In this document: in pieces, positions 47,892-57,015 of the stretch
Layout: each line of letters starts with the position of its first letter
Numbering within the stretch: position 1 is the stretch's first letter
Source of the DNA: an uncultured SAR116 cluster alpha proteobacterium
GTDB taxonomy: Bacteria > Pseudomonadota > Alphaproteobacteria > Puniceispirillales > Puniceispirillaceae
DNA: 64,000 bases
Assembly: GCA_902622515.1 (NCBI GenBank)
Contig: CACNQE010000006.1
Coordinates: forward strand, 62,001-126,000
Direction: 5' to 3'
Made by a program: the position numbers and the translations under genes
The notes under the pieces: model-generated
Told to the model about the DNA's origin: nothing
Seen by the model: only the letters and a program-made list of their open reading frames with translations
The model's database searches: none

Positions 47892-49022
47892 ATGTCAAAA
47901 AGAGATATTTATGAAGTGCTTGGGATCAGCCGGGATGCGGATGATAAAGCCATAAAGTCCGCATATCGTAAGTTAGCTATGCAAAACCACCCTGACCGAA
48001 ACCCGGATGATGAAGTAGCAGCAGAACGCTTTAGGGAGGCTGCTGAGGCATATGAGATATTGAAAGATCCTCAAAAAAAAGCTGCCTATGATAGGTTAGG
48101 CCACGCCGCATTTGAACAGACAAGTGGAGGGTTTGGAGGTGCTAGTGGCTTTGCGTCCAGTGGTTTTGGAGGGGGAGGCTTTTCTGATATTTTTGAGCAA
48201 ATGTTTAGTGAATTTTCTGGTGGGCAGAACGAGGGTAGACAGAGCAGAAAAGGAGCTGATCTTAGATATGATCTATCCGTATCACTAGAGGACGCTTACT
48301 CAGGGTGTAATCAAGATATACAGATTACAGTGTCTGGAAAGTGTGAGGACTGTGCGGGAACAGGAGCGGCTAAAGGAAGTAAGCCATTAACATGTTCACA
48401 ATGTGGCGGTCATGGAAAGGTTCGAGCACAACAAGGCTTTTTCACTATAGAACGTACATGTAGTTCATGTCAGGGAGTTGGAGAGACCATCTCAAACCCA
48501 TGTAAATCCTGTCGTGGTCAGGGTAGAGTCCAAAAAATAGAAACATTGTCCGTAACTGTGCCAGCTGGTGTAGATACTGGCACACGTATTCGCCTTTCGG
48601 GTAAGGGAGAAGCTGGATTAAGGGGAGCTGTCTCGGGAGATTTATATATTTTTATATCAGTTGATCAGCACTCAATTTTTCAGCGTGACGCCGATACATT
48701 ATATGTAAAAATACCTGTCCCAATGGTAACAGCAGCCCTAGGGGGTTCCATAGAGGTGCCGACTTTAACAGGAAAGTTAACAAAATTAAAGATTGATCCC
48801 GGCACTCAATCAAATCGGAAATTTAGAATGCGAGGTAAAGGGATGCCCGTGCTTCGGAGCTCTAGAATAGGAGACCAGATCGTTGAGATCCATGTGGAAA
48901 CGCCAACAGAGCTGACACAAGAACAGAAACAGTTATTAAGGAAATTTAGCGAGCAAGGAAGTGTGTCACCAGAGACTGAAGGTTTTATGAAACGGGTAAA
49001 GCGCATCTTTGGAAATGACTAG
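47892..49022 (+). CDS. dnaJ: Chaperone DnaJ (Hsp40)
   Basis: Co-chaperone that delivers clients and stimulates the DnaK ATPase. 376 residues. J domain (1-70) with HPDRNPDD, a glycine/phenylalanine-rich linker (about 77-115), four zinc motifs CEDCAGTG, CSQCGGHG, CSSCQGVG and CKSCRGQG, then the C-terminal client domains. All elements are complete. dapB follows after 63 bases. Confidence 0.98.
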   Translation: MSKRDIYEVLGISRDADDKAIKSAYRKLAMQNHPDRNPDDEVAAERFREAAEAYEILKDPQKKAAYDRLGHAAFEQTSGGFGGASGFASSGFGGGGFSDIFEQMFSEFSGGQNEGRQSRKGADLRYDLSVSLEDAYSGCNQDIQITVSGKCEDCAGTGAAKGSKPLTCSQCGGHGKVRAQQGFFTIERTCSSCQGVGETISNPCKSCRGQGRVQKIETLSVTVPAGVDTGTRIRLSGKGEAGLRGAVSGDLYIFISVDQHSIFQRDADTLYVKIPVPMVTAALGGSIEVPTLTGKLTKLKIDPGTQSNRKFRMRGKGMPVLRSSRIGDQIVEIHVETPTELTQEQKQLLRKFSEQGSVSPETEGFMKRVKRIFGND

Positions 49023-49085
49023 TAACTAATAGCTAGTAATGTTAATTTTTATAATCATGAAGTATTGTAATTGTTAGGAATAAAG

Positions 49086-49907
49086 ATGTTTGCCCCTATA
49101 AAAGTTGGTCTTCCGGGATTTGGTGGTCGAATGGGTCAAATGATCGCAAGGCTCATTCAAGAAGACAGCTCATTCCAACTGGTTGCTGCAACAGAGACAC
49201 TTAATTCTAAATTAATTGGGCGCGACATATCGCACAATCTTGGTATTCCCAAAACAGGGATTAAAATCTCTGCTTCTGCTGATATCTTAGGAAATAGTAG
49301 TGATGTTATAATTGATTTTACTCAGCCAGAAGCTACTATGGAACACGTTCAAATTGCTCTTGAGACAAAAACTCCTATGGTAATTGGTACAACAGGTCTT
49401 AATAAGGCACAGGAAGAAAAAATATCAGATGCTGGTAAACTTATTCCTATCATTTATTGTGCGAACACTTCTATAGGCGTAACAATTCTTCTACAACAAG
49501 TGCAACAAATTGCTTCTAAATTAGAAGATAGTTGGGATATAGAAATTATTGAAACCCATCATAATCAAAAACTAGATGCCCCATCCGGCACGGCACTCGC
49601 ATTAGGAAAAGCTGCAGCACAAGGACGCTCTGTATTATTAGAAAAGGTCCGTGTTAGTGGGCGTGATGGAATAACACAAGTGCGCAAAAAAGGTGACATT
49701 GGTTTTTCTGCAATTCGTGGTGGCGATATTGCAGGAGAACATACTGTAATATTTTTTGGAAAAAATGAGCGCATAGAGTTGACCCATAAAGCTAATGATA
49801 GGGTGATTTTTGCACGTGGCGCTTTAAAAGCTGCTCAATTTATTTCGGGAAAATCAAATCAAACCAATTTTAATGGCTATTTTACAATGGATGACGTACT
49901 TAGTTAA
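49086..49907 (+). CDS. dapB: 4-hydroxy-tetrahydrodipicolinate reductase
   Basis: NAD(P)H-dependent step of lysine and meso-diaminopimelate synthesis. 273 residues from ATG 49086, which has AGGA six bases upstream; a TTG at 49071 is the longer alternative. NADP motif VGLPGFGGRMGQMI, VIGTTGLNKAQEE, and the signature EIIETHHNQKLDAPSGTAL with catalytic His and Lys. In alphaproteobacteria dapB often follows dnaJ. Its stop overlaps the convergent DUF2244 gene by 4 bases. Confidence 0.97.
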   Translation: MFAPIKVGLPGFGGRMGQMIARLIQEDSSFQLVAATETLNSKLIGRDISHNLGIPKTGIKISASADILGNSSDVIIDFTQPEATMEHVQIALETKTPMVIGTTGLNKAQEEKISDAGKLIPIIYCANTSIGVTILLQQVQQIASKLEDSWDIEIIETHHNQKLDAPSGTALALGKAAAQGRSVLLEKVRVSGRDGITQVRKKGDIGFSAIRGGDIAGEHTVIFFGKNERIELTHKANDRVIFARGALKAAQFISGKSNQTNFNGYFTMDDVLS

Positions 49908-50419
49908 CAAGCGCCTCTCATTTGTTCAAAACAATTATTCAGCGCATTAGCCAGAAGTGCCTTCTCTTGCGGTGGAAGAAACTTTCCTATCTCCAACTGG
50001 TCAGCATGATAGTTTAAAAAAAGCTTATCCGACGTACCTCTAGATTTAATGCAGCTTGCTTTTATCCAGGGAGACTCAATGGTAAAATTAATTATAGCGC
50101 CTCTCCAGTTTATTTTCTTTATTAATGTTGAGTTCTTGGTTATCAATATTTGCTCAAAATTTTTGCTAGATTTATAATTTACCTTAAATAGAAACCATAC
50201 TAACCCGATTTCAATACCTAAGAAACCAATAACAGGCCAGGCACCCATGAAATAAAAAAATAAACCTAAGAAAAACATCAACCCCATAAACCCTATCATA
50301 AGATATGAGTAACCACGATTTCCAAGAGAACGATATGGGCATAAAGTGATTGTGATAATCTCGTGCTGCTTTAGATTTGTTTCGAAATGCCAGTGTGAAT
50401 TCTTAGATTGTTTAACCAT
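49904..50419 (-). CDS. DUF2244 membrane protein
   Basis: 171 residues with two adjacent hydrophobic segments (about 42-58 and 62-82: MIGFMGLMFFLGLFFYF and WPVIGFLGIEIGLVWFLF), so an inner-membrane hairpin, and a soluble C-terminal half containing SPWIKAS and FLPPQEKALLANALNNCF. This layout matches DUF2244, whose function is unknown. The nearby nth gene is a frequent neighbour of DUF2244 in alphaproteobacteria; here they diverge. Confidence 0.85.
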   Translation of the reverse strand: MVKQSKNSHWHFETNLKQHEIITITLCPYRSLGNRGYSYLMIGFMGLMFFLGLFFYFMGAWPVIGFLGIEIGLVWFLFKVNYKSSKNFEQILITKNSTLIKKINWRGAIINFTIESPWIKASCIKSRGTSDKLFLNYHADQLEIGKFLPPQEKALLANALNNCFEQMRGAC

Positions 50420-50472
50420 GTTTTAACCATCAACTTAATAACTTTATTTCTTTAGCATAAAAGAGGGGAAAA

Positions 50473-51141
50473 ATGGGGTCAAAATTTAAAACTAAACAAA
50501 ATAAAATGGTTCTATCAAATATAGACCCGTTGTTCCAGATATTATCTAAAGCAAACCCTCATCCAAAAACAGAGCTGACTTTTAAAAACTCATTCACACT
50601 TCTAGTTGCTGTTGTATTATCGGCACAGGCAACGGACATCAGTGTAAATAAGGCGACGAAAACACTATTCCAGAAAGCCTCCACGCCTGAAGACATGGTT
50701 AAATTGGGTATTTCGAAAATTAAGCAACATATCAAAACTATTGGGTTATATAACAATAAAGCTGAAAATGTGTTCAAACTATCTAAGATTTTGATAGAAG
50801 AACATAAAAGTTTGGTGCCAGAAGATAGGGGATTACTTGAGGCGTTGCCAGGAGTTGGTCGAAAAACAGCTAATGTTGTATTGAACGAGGCCTTTGGGCA
50901 GCCAACTATTGCAGTTGATACGCATATTTTTAGAGTAAGCAATCGAACCGGGTTAGCCCCTGGAAAAACACCAGAAGAAGTAGAAAAGAAATTGCTCCGA
51001 AGAGTACCAGACAAATGGAAAAAAGGAGCCCACCACTGGCTTATATTGCATGGGCGTTATGTTTGTAAGGCTAGAAAACCTGATTGTGGCGCCTGTTTAA
51101 TTTCAGTTTTTTGCAACTATGTAGATAAAAACATACCTTAA
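50473..51141 (+). CDS. nth: Endonuclease III
   Basis: DNA glycosylase/AP lyase for oxidised pyrimidines. 222 residues. Helix-hairpin-helix LPGVGRKTANVVLNEAFG with catalytic Lys, then TIAVDTHIFRVSNRTGLA containing the catalytic Asp. The C-terminal 4Fe-4S cysteines C-x6-C-x2-C-x5-C are in CKARKPDCGACLISVFC. AGGGGA lies upstream of ATG 50473. It ends 14 bases before the convergent lipoprotein gene. Confidence 0.97.
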   Translation: MGSKFKTKQNKMVLSNIDPLFQILSKANPHPKTELTFKNSFTLLVAVVLSAQATDISVNKATKTLFQKASTPEDMVKLGISKIKQHIKTIGLYNNKAENVFKLSKILIEEHKSLVPEDRGLLEALPGVGRKTANVVLNEAFGQPTIAVDTHIFRVSNRTGLAPGKTPEEVEKKLLRRVPDKWKKGAHHWLILHGRYVCKARKPDCGACLISVFCNYVDKNIP

Positions 51142-51155
51142 AAACCATTCTGAAA

Positions 51156-51962
51156 TCATTGGTTCAACGCATTTGATAACTCGTTTTCGCAAGCAGTAAT
51201 ATCTGTACTATAACCGAGTTCAGTTGCTCTTATATCTATAAATACGACGGAATAATTATCCTCATTTAACTTAAGAAAAAAATCTACGATACATTTGCCA
51301 AATTCGTACTGCCATATATTCATGCCTTCATCACCTATAACAAAATTGGGTTTGCCAAGAATATCCTCAAGGTTTTTAACTTTTGCATTTAACAATGAAT
51401 TAAGTTTAATTTTTTTAATAGGAGGCGGCTTTATGGGGGCTTGGGGTATAGTAGTCAACGAGGCAACTTTATTTTCTTGTTGCGTTTTGGATTCTAATAT
51501 TTTTTGATCCAAATTTTCTCTGTCAATTTTTATTTTTTTGTTTTTAAAGTTATCTTTTGTAAATGCAAGATTATTAGCATCTAATAATTGATTATCTTGA
51601 ATTTTAGTCTCTTTTGAATCTGGTAAACTAGTGAAAGCATCTTGGTCTACCACTTCCTCAGGATTTTTTCGATCATTGTTTTTACGTTTGTCTTCTGGAA
51701 CAACATCTAACGTTATTTCTTCTGTTTGTATTTCTCTATTTAAGGCATTTGTGTTAACCAAGTCTGTTTCTTTTTTTGTTTTTGATTGATTAACTCTTTG
51801 ATCACTATTATTGATACTTTCTTTTTTTTGTTTAACGGAAGGAAAGTTCGCAATTTTAAAAACGGGTTTTGAGCTATTACTGGGAATGCTTTCACATGCT
51901 GATAGAAAAACACTCATTGTAAAAATCAAACTAAACTTTAAGTTTTTTATCCAAAATCTCAT
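51156..51962 (-). CDS. Lipoprotein of unknown function
   Basis: 268 residues. Signal FSLIFTMSVFLSAC with lipobox LSAC. A long charged, low-complexity middle (about residues 30-190, rich in K, N, D, E and Q) looks disordered. The last about 80 residues are folded-looking: SLLNAKVKNLEDILGKPNFV, the IWQYEFGKCIVDFFL strand and two further cysteines. The segment (LEDILGKPxFxxxEG) resembles the small SmpA-like domain of other envelope lipoproteins, but I do not recognise the family with certainty. It lies 6 bases after maeB on the same strand. Confidence 0.6.
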   Translation of the reverse strand: MRFWIKNLKFSLIFTMSVFLSACESIPSNSSKPVFKIANFPSVKQKKESINNSDQRVNQSKTKKETDLVNTNALNREIQTEEITLDVVPEDKRKNNDRKNPEEVVDQDAFTSLPDSKETKIQDNQLLDANNLAFTKDNFKNKKIKIDRENLDQKILESKTQQENKVASLTTIPQAPIKPPPIKKIKLNSLLNAKVKNLEDILGKPNFVIGDEGMNIWQYEFGKCIVDFFLKLNEDNYSVVFIDIRATELGYSTDITACENELSNALNQ

Positions 51963-51968
51963 ATTCAG

Positions 51969-54245
51969 TTAAAGTGTCTCATAAACGGCCATAGCTGCAG
52001 CGTTTACTATATCATTTACTTGCGCACCCATTTGCACAATCTGGAATGGATGTTTAGAGCCAATTAACATAGGTCCAATAACTGAGCCTCCACCCAGTTG
52101 TTGCATAAGCTTAAATGAAATATTTGCAGAATGAAGACCAGGCATGATTAAAATATTTGCTGCTCCTGTTAATCTGCAAAAAGGGTATCTTTGCTGTTGT
52201 AAATCGTAATTTAGAGCGACTTCCGCACTCATTTCACCATCATATTCAAAATCAACATTCATAGAATCAAGAATTTTTGTTGCTTTCACTATATGGTCAG
52301 TTGAAGGACCAGAAGGATTGCCAAAATTTGAAAAGGATAATAAAGCAACGCGGGGTGTGTGTCCCATCAACCTGGCTTGATTTGACACAGAGATTGCAAT
52401 CTGAGCAAGTTGTTCCGCTGTTGGACGTTCATAAATTGACGTATCCCCAAGAAAAACTGTTCTTCCCTTTAAAATTAGCATAGAGCATGAAACAAAAATT
52501 TCTTCATCTTTAGAATCAATAACACGTCTAACATGCTCAAAGCTTGATTTAAAAGATCTTGTCACACCGGTTACCATTGCATCAGCTTCTCCGTTAACAA
52601 TCATGCAAGCACCAAAAATATTTCTGTCTAAATTTACCATTCGCTGGCAATCCCTATAGAGATATCCTTGTCTCTGAAGGCGATTATAGAGAGCCTCAGT
52701 ATAAACATCATTTTGCTTTGATATTTTCGCATTAGTTATGGGCAAGTCATCGGCACCATCTAGCCCAAGCTGCTCTATTGCTCTTTTAATTCTGTGTTCT
52801 CTACCAACAAGAATTGGTTGGCCGTACCCGCTGTTCCTAAAAGCAAGGGCTGCCCTAATCACGACTTCTTCTTCACCTTCTGCAAATACAACCCGAGCAT
52901 TTTTAGAGGATATACGTTCAAAAATTTCTTGCAGAAAAATTGCTGTTGGATCAAGGCGGGCTGACAATTCTTTTTTATAAGCCTGCATATCACTAATCGG
53001 TTTTCGTGCGACACCGGTATCCATAGCTGCTTGCGCTACGGCACTGGAAATTGCTGATATAAGTCGTGGATCAAAGGGTGCCGGAATTATATAATCTCTC
53101 CCAAATTTAAGAGGCTTCCCAGAATAAGCATTATTTACTTCATCCGGCACATCTTCCCTCGCAAGCATGGCAATTGCATTTGCAGCAGCAATTTTCATTT
53201 CTTCGTTAATTGCTGAGGCACGAACATCCAATGCACCTCGAAATATATATGGAAATCCTAAAACATTGTTAACCTGATTAGGATAATCTGAGCGACCTGT
53301 TGCAATAATTGCATCTGACCTAGCGGTTTTAGCATCCTCAGGTGAGATCTCAGGGTCTGGGTTTGCCATTGCAAAGATAATCGGCTCTTTAGCCATTTTT
53401 TTAACCATTTCCTTCGTTACAGCCCCAGCGACAGAAAGACCCAAAAAAACATCAGCTCCCGCTATCGCTTCCTCAAGACTACGAGCATCGGTTTTAACCG
53501 CATGAGCTGATTTCCATTGATTCATGCCCTTCTCACGCCCCTGATATATTACACCGGTTCGGTCAACAAGGATAATATTGTTGTGAGGTACGCCAATAGC
53601 TTTAATTAGTTCCACACAAGCGATAGACGCAGAACCTGCACCATTACATACAACTTTAATATCTTTAAAATTACGTCCAGTTAAATATAGTGCATTCATT
53701 AAACCGGCGGCAGTGATTATTGCAGTACCATGCTGGTCGTCATGAAATACGGGTATATCCATAATTTCACGCAATCTTTGCTCTATAATAAAACATTCAG
53801 GTGCTGCGATATCTTCAAGATTAATTCCACCAAATGATGGGCCTAATAGAGAGACGGCTTCAATAAATTTTTCAGGATCCTCGGTATCAACTTCTAAATC
53901 AATCCCATCCAAATCTGCGAATTTTTTAAACAGAACAGCTTTTCCTTCCATAACGGGTTTTGAGGCAACAGCTCCAATATTTCCCAACCCCAAAACGGCA
54001 GTTCCATTTGAAACAATTGCAACAATATTACCTTTTGCCGTATAATCATAAGCCGTTTCAGGGTCTTTATTTATGATTATACAGGGTTCAGCTACACCCG
54101 GTGAGTAAGCAAGTGACAAATCTCGTTGTGTGTTAAGAGGTTTGGTTGGTGTTATTTCAAGTTTTCCAGGCCTTCCCGTTGTATGAAAAGCTATTGCATC
54201 ATCTTTTAAATTCTTAATTTTATCCTGCATTTTGGCCCTATTCAT
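51969..54245 (-). CDS. maeB: NADP-dependent malic enzyme with C-terminal phosphotransacetylase domain
   Basis: Decarboxylates malate to pyruvate, giving NADPH. 758 residues, the hybrid MaeB type. N-terminal malic-enzyme part (1-420) has LSLAYSPGVAEPC, IDLEVDTEDPEKF, FHDDQHGTAI and the GAGSASIACVELI NAD(P) motif. The C-terminal half (about 435-750) is a phosphate-acetyltransferase-like domain (VRLTGAANILIMPGLHSANISFKL region), thought to be regulatory in this family. Divergent from mutS. Confidence 0.95.
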   Translation of the reverse strand: MNRAKMQDKIKNLKDDAIAFHTTGRPGKLEITPTKPLNTQRDLSLAYSPGVAEPCIIINKDPETAYDYTAKGNIVAIVSNGTAVLGLGNIGAVASKPVMEGKAVLFKKFADLDGIDLEVDTEDPEKFIEAVSLLGPSFGGINLEDIAAPECFIIEQRLREIMDIPVFHDDQHGTAIITAAGLMNALYLTGRNFKDIKVVCNGAGSASIACVELIKAIGVPHNNIILVDRTGVIYQGREKGMNQWKSAHAVKTDARSLEEAIAGADVFLGLSVAGAVTKEMVKKMAKEPIIFAMANPDPEISPEDAKTARSDAIIATGRSDYPNQVNNVLGFPYIFRGALDVRASAINEEMKIAAANAIAMLAREDVPDEVNNAYSGKPLKFGRDYIIPAPFDPRLISAISSAVAQAAMDTGVARKPISDMQAYKKELSARLDPTAIFLQEIFERISSKNARVVFAEGEEEVVIRAALAFRNSGYGQPILVGREHRIKRAIEQLGLDGADDLPITNAKISKQNDVYTEALYNRLQRQGYLYRDCQRMVNLDRNIFGACMIVNGEADAMVTGVTRSFKSSFEHVRRVIDSKDEEIFVSCSMLILKGRTVFLGDTSIYERPTAEQLAQIAISVSNQARLMGHTPRVALLSFSNFGNPSGPSTDHIVKATKILDSMNVDFEYDGEMSAEVALNYDLQQQRYPFCRLTGAANILIMPGLHSANISFKLMQQLGGGSVIGPMLIGSKHPFQIVQMGAQVNDIVNAAAMAVYETL

Positions 54246-54346
54246 ATTGATAATAAGTTTTTGTTGAAATAAGTTATTTAGATGGTTTCGTTATTTCTTT
54301 TTTATAAATTGAATACTCACGAATTAGTAGGTCAAAGTAGTATAAC

Positions 54347-57010
54347 ATGTCAAAAACACAAAAAACTAGTTTGAGTTTATCATCGAAGCCAACACCAATG
54401 ATGGCACAGTTCTTCGACGTAAAGTCACAATATCAGGATTTCTTACTATTTTATCGTATGGGCGATTTTTACGAAATGTTTTTCCACGATGCGGAAATTG
54501 TTTCAGGGTTGCTTGGTATAGTGCTTACAAAAAGAGGGCAGTTGAATGGGATTGACATACCCATGTGCGGTGTTCCAGTTCATGCGGTGGATAGTTATTT
54601 AGAAAAATTAATTCTCCTTGGACATCGTGTTGCCGTTTGCGAACAGGCAGAAACACCAGAGGCCTTCAAAAAAAGAGGAGGTAAAGGACCTTTACCGCGC
54701 GCTGTTGTAAGACTTGTAACTGCAGGCACTTTAAACGAAGATAGTATTTTAGCTCCTGACCGCAATAATTTTTTACTAGCTATTGGTAATGCTAATGGCA
54801 ACTTTGCAGTAGCATGGGCTGATATGTCAACTGGTACTTTTCATACTCAAGATATTAATGAGGAATCTATTTTATCAACAATTGAACGCCTTAATCCTGC
54901 AGAAATATTATATCCAGAAGGCCAAGAAATAATTTTCCAAAAAATCAAAGAAATTTCATGTATTTTCGCCTTACCAAAAGATAGCTTCGATAGCAACAAT
55001 CCATTGGATGTTTTCCAAGGCTTTTTTCCTAATTCAGTGAACTTGAATAAATTGGCTTATTCAAGAGCACAATTATCGGCAATATACGGTATTCTAAATT
55101 ACCTAAGCCAAACACAAATTTCACAAAAACCTTTTTTAAGACAACCCATTTTGATGGAAAATAATAAAATTCTGGAGATAGATCCAGCAACTCGCCGGTC
55201 ACTTGAGATTACAAGAACTTTGTCCGGTGAAAAACACGGCTGCCTATTAAATACTATTGACAAAACTAAAACGGCGATAGGAGCACGCCTGTTGGCCAGC
55301 AGAATAGCATCACCACTGGCTGTAAAAGCTCAAATTGAAGAACGTCTGGACCTTGTAAATTGGTTTTTAAGTGAGCATTCATTAAAATCAAACATAGAAA
55401 TTTTGTTAAGAGGGATCCCTGATTTTGAAAGATCTCTTTGTCGCTTGTCTGTTCGTAGAGGTGGACCAAGAGATTTATTTTTTCTCGCCACGGCTATCGA
55501 AAAAACTGAGAAAATATTTAAACTGATTACGCAATGTATTACGTCATCTGGTCAGCCACTTTTTGCAAATATTGATGAAATAATAGTTAATCCCTATTCG
55601 GTGTCCGCAAAAATTAAAGAGGCATTAGCAGATGATTTACCGTTACTAGTAAGGGATGGTAATTTTATTCGTTCTGGTTTTGACTTGAGCCTCGATTCGT
55701 TGCGTAATCTAAGCAAAAAAAGCAGAGATCACATAGTTTTGCTTCAGCAAAAGTATAGTGAAGAAACTGCTATCACATCTTTAAAAATTAAATACAATAA
55801 TGTTCTTGGTTATCATATTGAGGTTCGTTCTATCCATGCGGAAAAGTTGATGTCTGATGCCAAATTCATACATAGGCAGACAACAGCCCAGGCTTTTCGT
55901 TTTACAACAAATGAGCTTGCAGATTTAGAGAGAGAATTAACAACAGCAGCGGATAGAGCATTAATTATAGAGCAATCCCTATATGATAGCTTGGTCCAGG
56001 AACTCTTGAAATGCGAGACTAAAATTGCCCAATGTGCTTCTATTATTGCTCAGATTGATGTTGCTTTATCGACTGCATCACTGGCTGCAAATCATAATTA
56101 CGTTAGACCAGTAATTACAAATAACGCTCAATTTATGATTGAAGCTGGTAGACATCCCGTGGTCGAGTTTACATCAGCTGGTAATGCAACTTTCATGGAA
56201 AATGATTGTGACTTAATACAAGGTCAAAAAATTTGGTTAGTAACAGGACCTAATATGGCGGGTAAATCAACTTTTCTTCGTCAAAACGCTCTTATGGTTA
56301 TTTTGGCTCAAGCAGGATTATTTGTACCAGCAAAAAAGGCAAATATCGGTATTGTTGATAAATTATTTAGCAGAGTTGGCGCTTCAGATGATTTGGCAAG
56401 AGGTCAATCCACTTTTATGGTTGAAATGCTTGAAACAGCAGCAATAGTGAGGCATGCTACTCCTAAATCTTTAGTGATTCTTGATGAAATTGGACGTGGT
56501 ACATCTACTTATGATGGGCTTGCAATAGCTCAGGCCACCTTAGAAAATTTGCATGACATTAATCAATGTAGAGGATTATTCGCAACCCACTATCATGAGC
56601 TTACTATTTTGGAAGAGAAACTTTCTGACGTAATGAGCTTTCATATGAAAATCAAAGAGTGGAAACAGGAAATTATTTTTCTTCATAAAGTTACTAAAGG
56701 TAGAGCTGGAAGGTCATACGGTATTCATGTGGCAATGTTAGCCGGCTTACCAGACAACGTAATAGAGCGTGCCAAAAATATATTATCAGAGTTAGAAAGC
56801 CAACGATCGGCAGAAGAACAAATTCTCTCTGAAAAAGGGGCTAATTTTTCTCTTTTGGCCAAGGTAAAAGCACCTAGCCCTCATAATGGAATAGACTCAA
56901 AACGCACCAAGATTTTCGAATTACTTCAGTCTTTTCACCCAGATGATCTATCACCAAAAGAGGCCTTAAATATGTTGTATGAAATTCATGACCTTTATAA
57001 AAAAGGCTGA
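54347..57010 (+). CDS. mutS: DNA mismatch repair protein MutS
   Basis: Recognises mismatches and starts repair. 887 residues. Mismatch-contact motif YRMGDFYEMFF (near residue 36), connector and lever domains, and the ATPase with Walker A GPNMAGKSTFLRQ, VGASDDLARGQSTFMVEM, Walker B SLVILDEIGRGTSTYDG and FATHYHEL. The C-terminal tail carries a helix-turn-helix dimer region. It precedes glnD by 5 bases, the usual alphaproteobacterial pairing. Confidence 0.98.
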   Translation: MSKTQKTSLSLSSKPTPMMAQFFDVKSQYQDFLLFYRMGDFYEMFFHDAEIVSGLLGIVLTKRGQLNGIDIPMCGVPVHAVDSYLEKLILLGHRVAVCEQAETPEAFKKRGGKGPLPRAVVRLVTAGTLNEDSILAPDRNNFLLAIGNANGNFAVAWADMSTGTFHTQDINEESILSTIERLNPAEILYPEGQEIIFQKIKEISCIFALPKDSFDSNNPLDVFQGFFPNSVNLNKLAYSRAQLSAIYGILNYLSQTQISQKPFLRQPILMENNKILEIDPATRRSLEITRTLSGEKHGCLLNTIDKTKTAIGARLLASRIASPLAVKAQIEERLDLVNWFLSEHSLKSNIEILLRGIPDFERSLCRLSVRRGGPRDLFFLATAIEKTEKIFKLITQCITSSGQPLFANIDEIIVNPYSVSAKIKEALADDLPLLVRDGNFIRSGFDLSLDSLRNLSKKSRDHIVLLQQKYSEETAITSLKIKYNNVLGYHIEVRSIHAEKLMSDAKFIHRQTTAQAFRFTTNELADLERELTTAADRALIIEQSLYDSLVQELLKCETKIAQCASIIAQIDVALSTASLAANHNYVRPVITNNAQFMIEAGRHPVVEFTSAGNATFMENDCDLIQGQKIWLVTGPNMAGKSTFLRQNALMVILAQAGLFVPAKKANIGIVDKLFSRVGASDDLARGQSTFMVEMLETAAIVRHATPKSLVILDEIGRGTSTYDGLAIAQATLENLHDINQCRGLFATHYHELTILEEKLSDVMSFHMKIKEWKQEIIFLHKVTKGRAGRSYGIHVAMLAGLPDNVIERAKNILSELESQRSAEEQILSEKGANFSLLAKVKAPSPHNGIDSKRTKIFELLQSFHPDDLSPKEALNMLYEIHDLYKKG

Positions 57011-57015
57011 AAATA

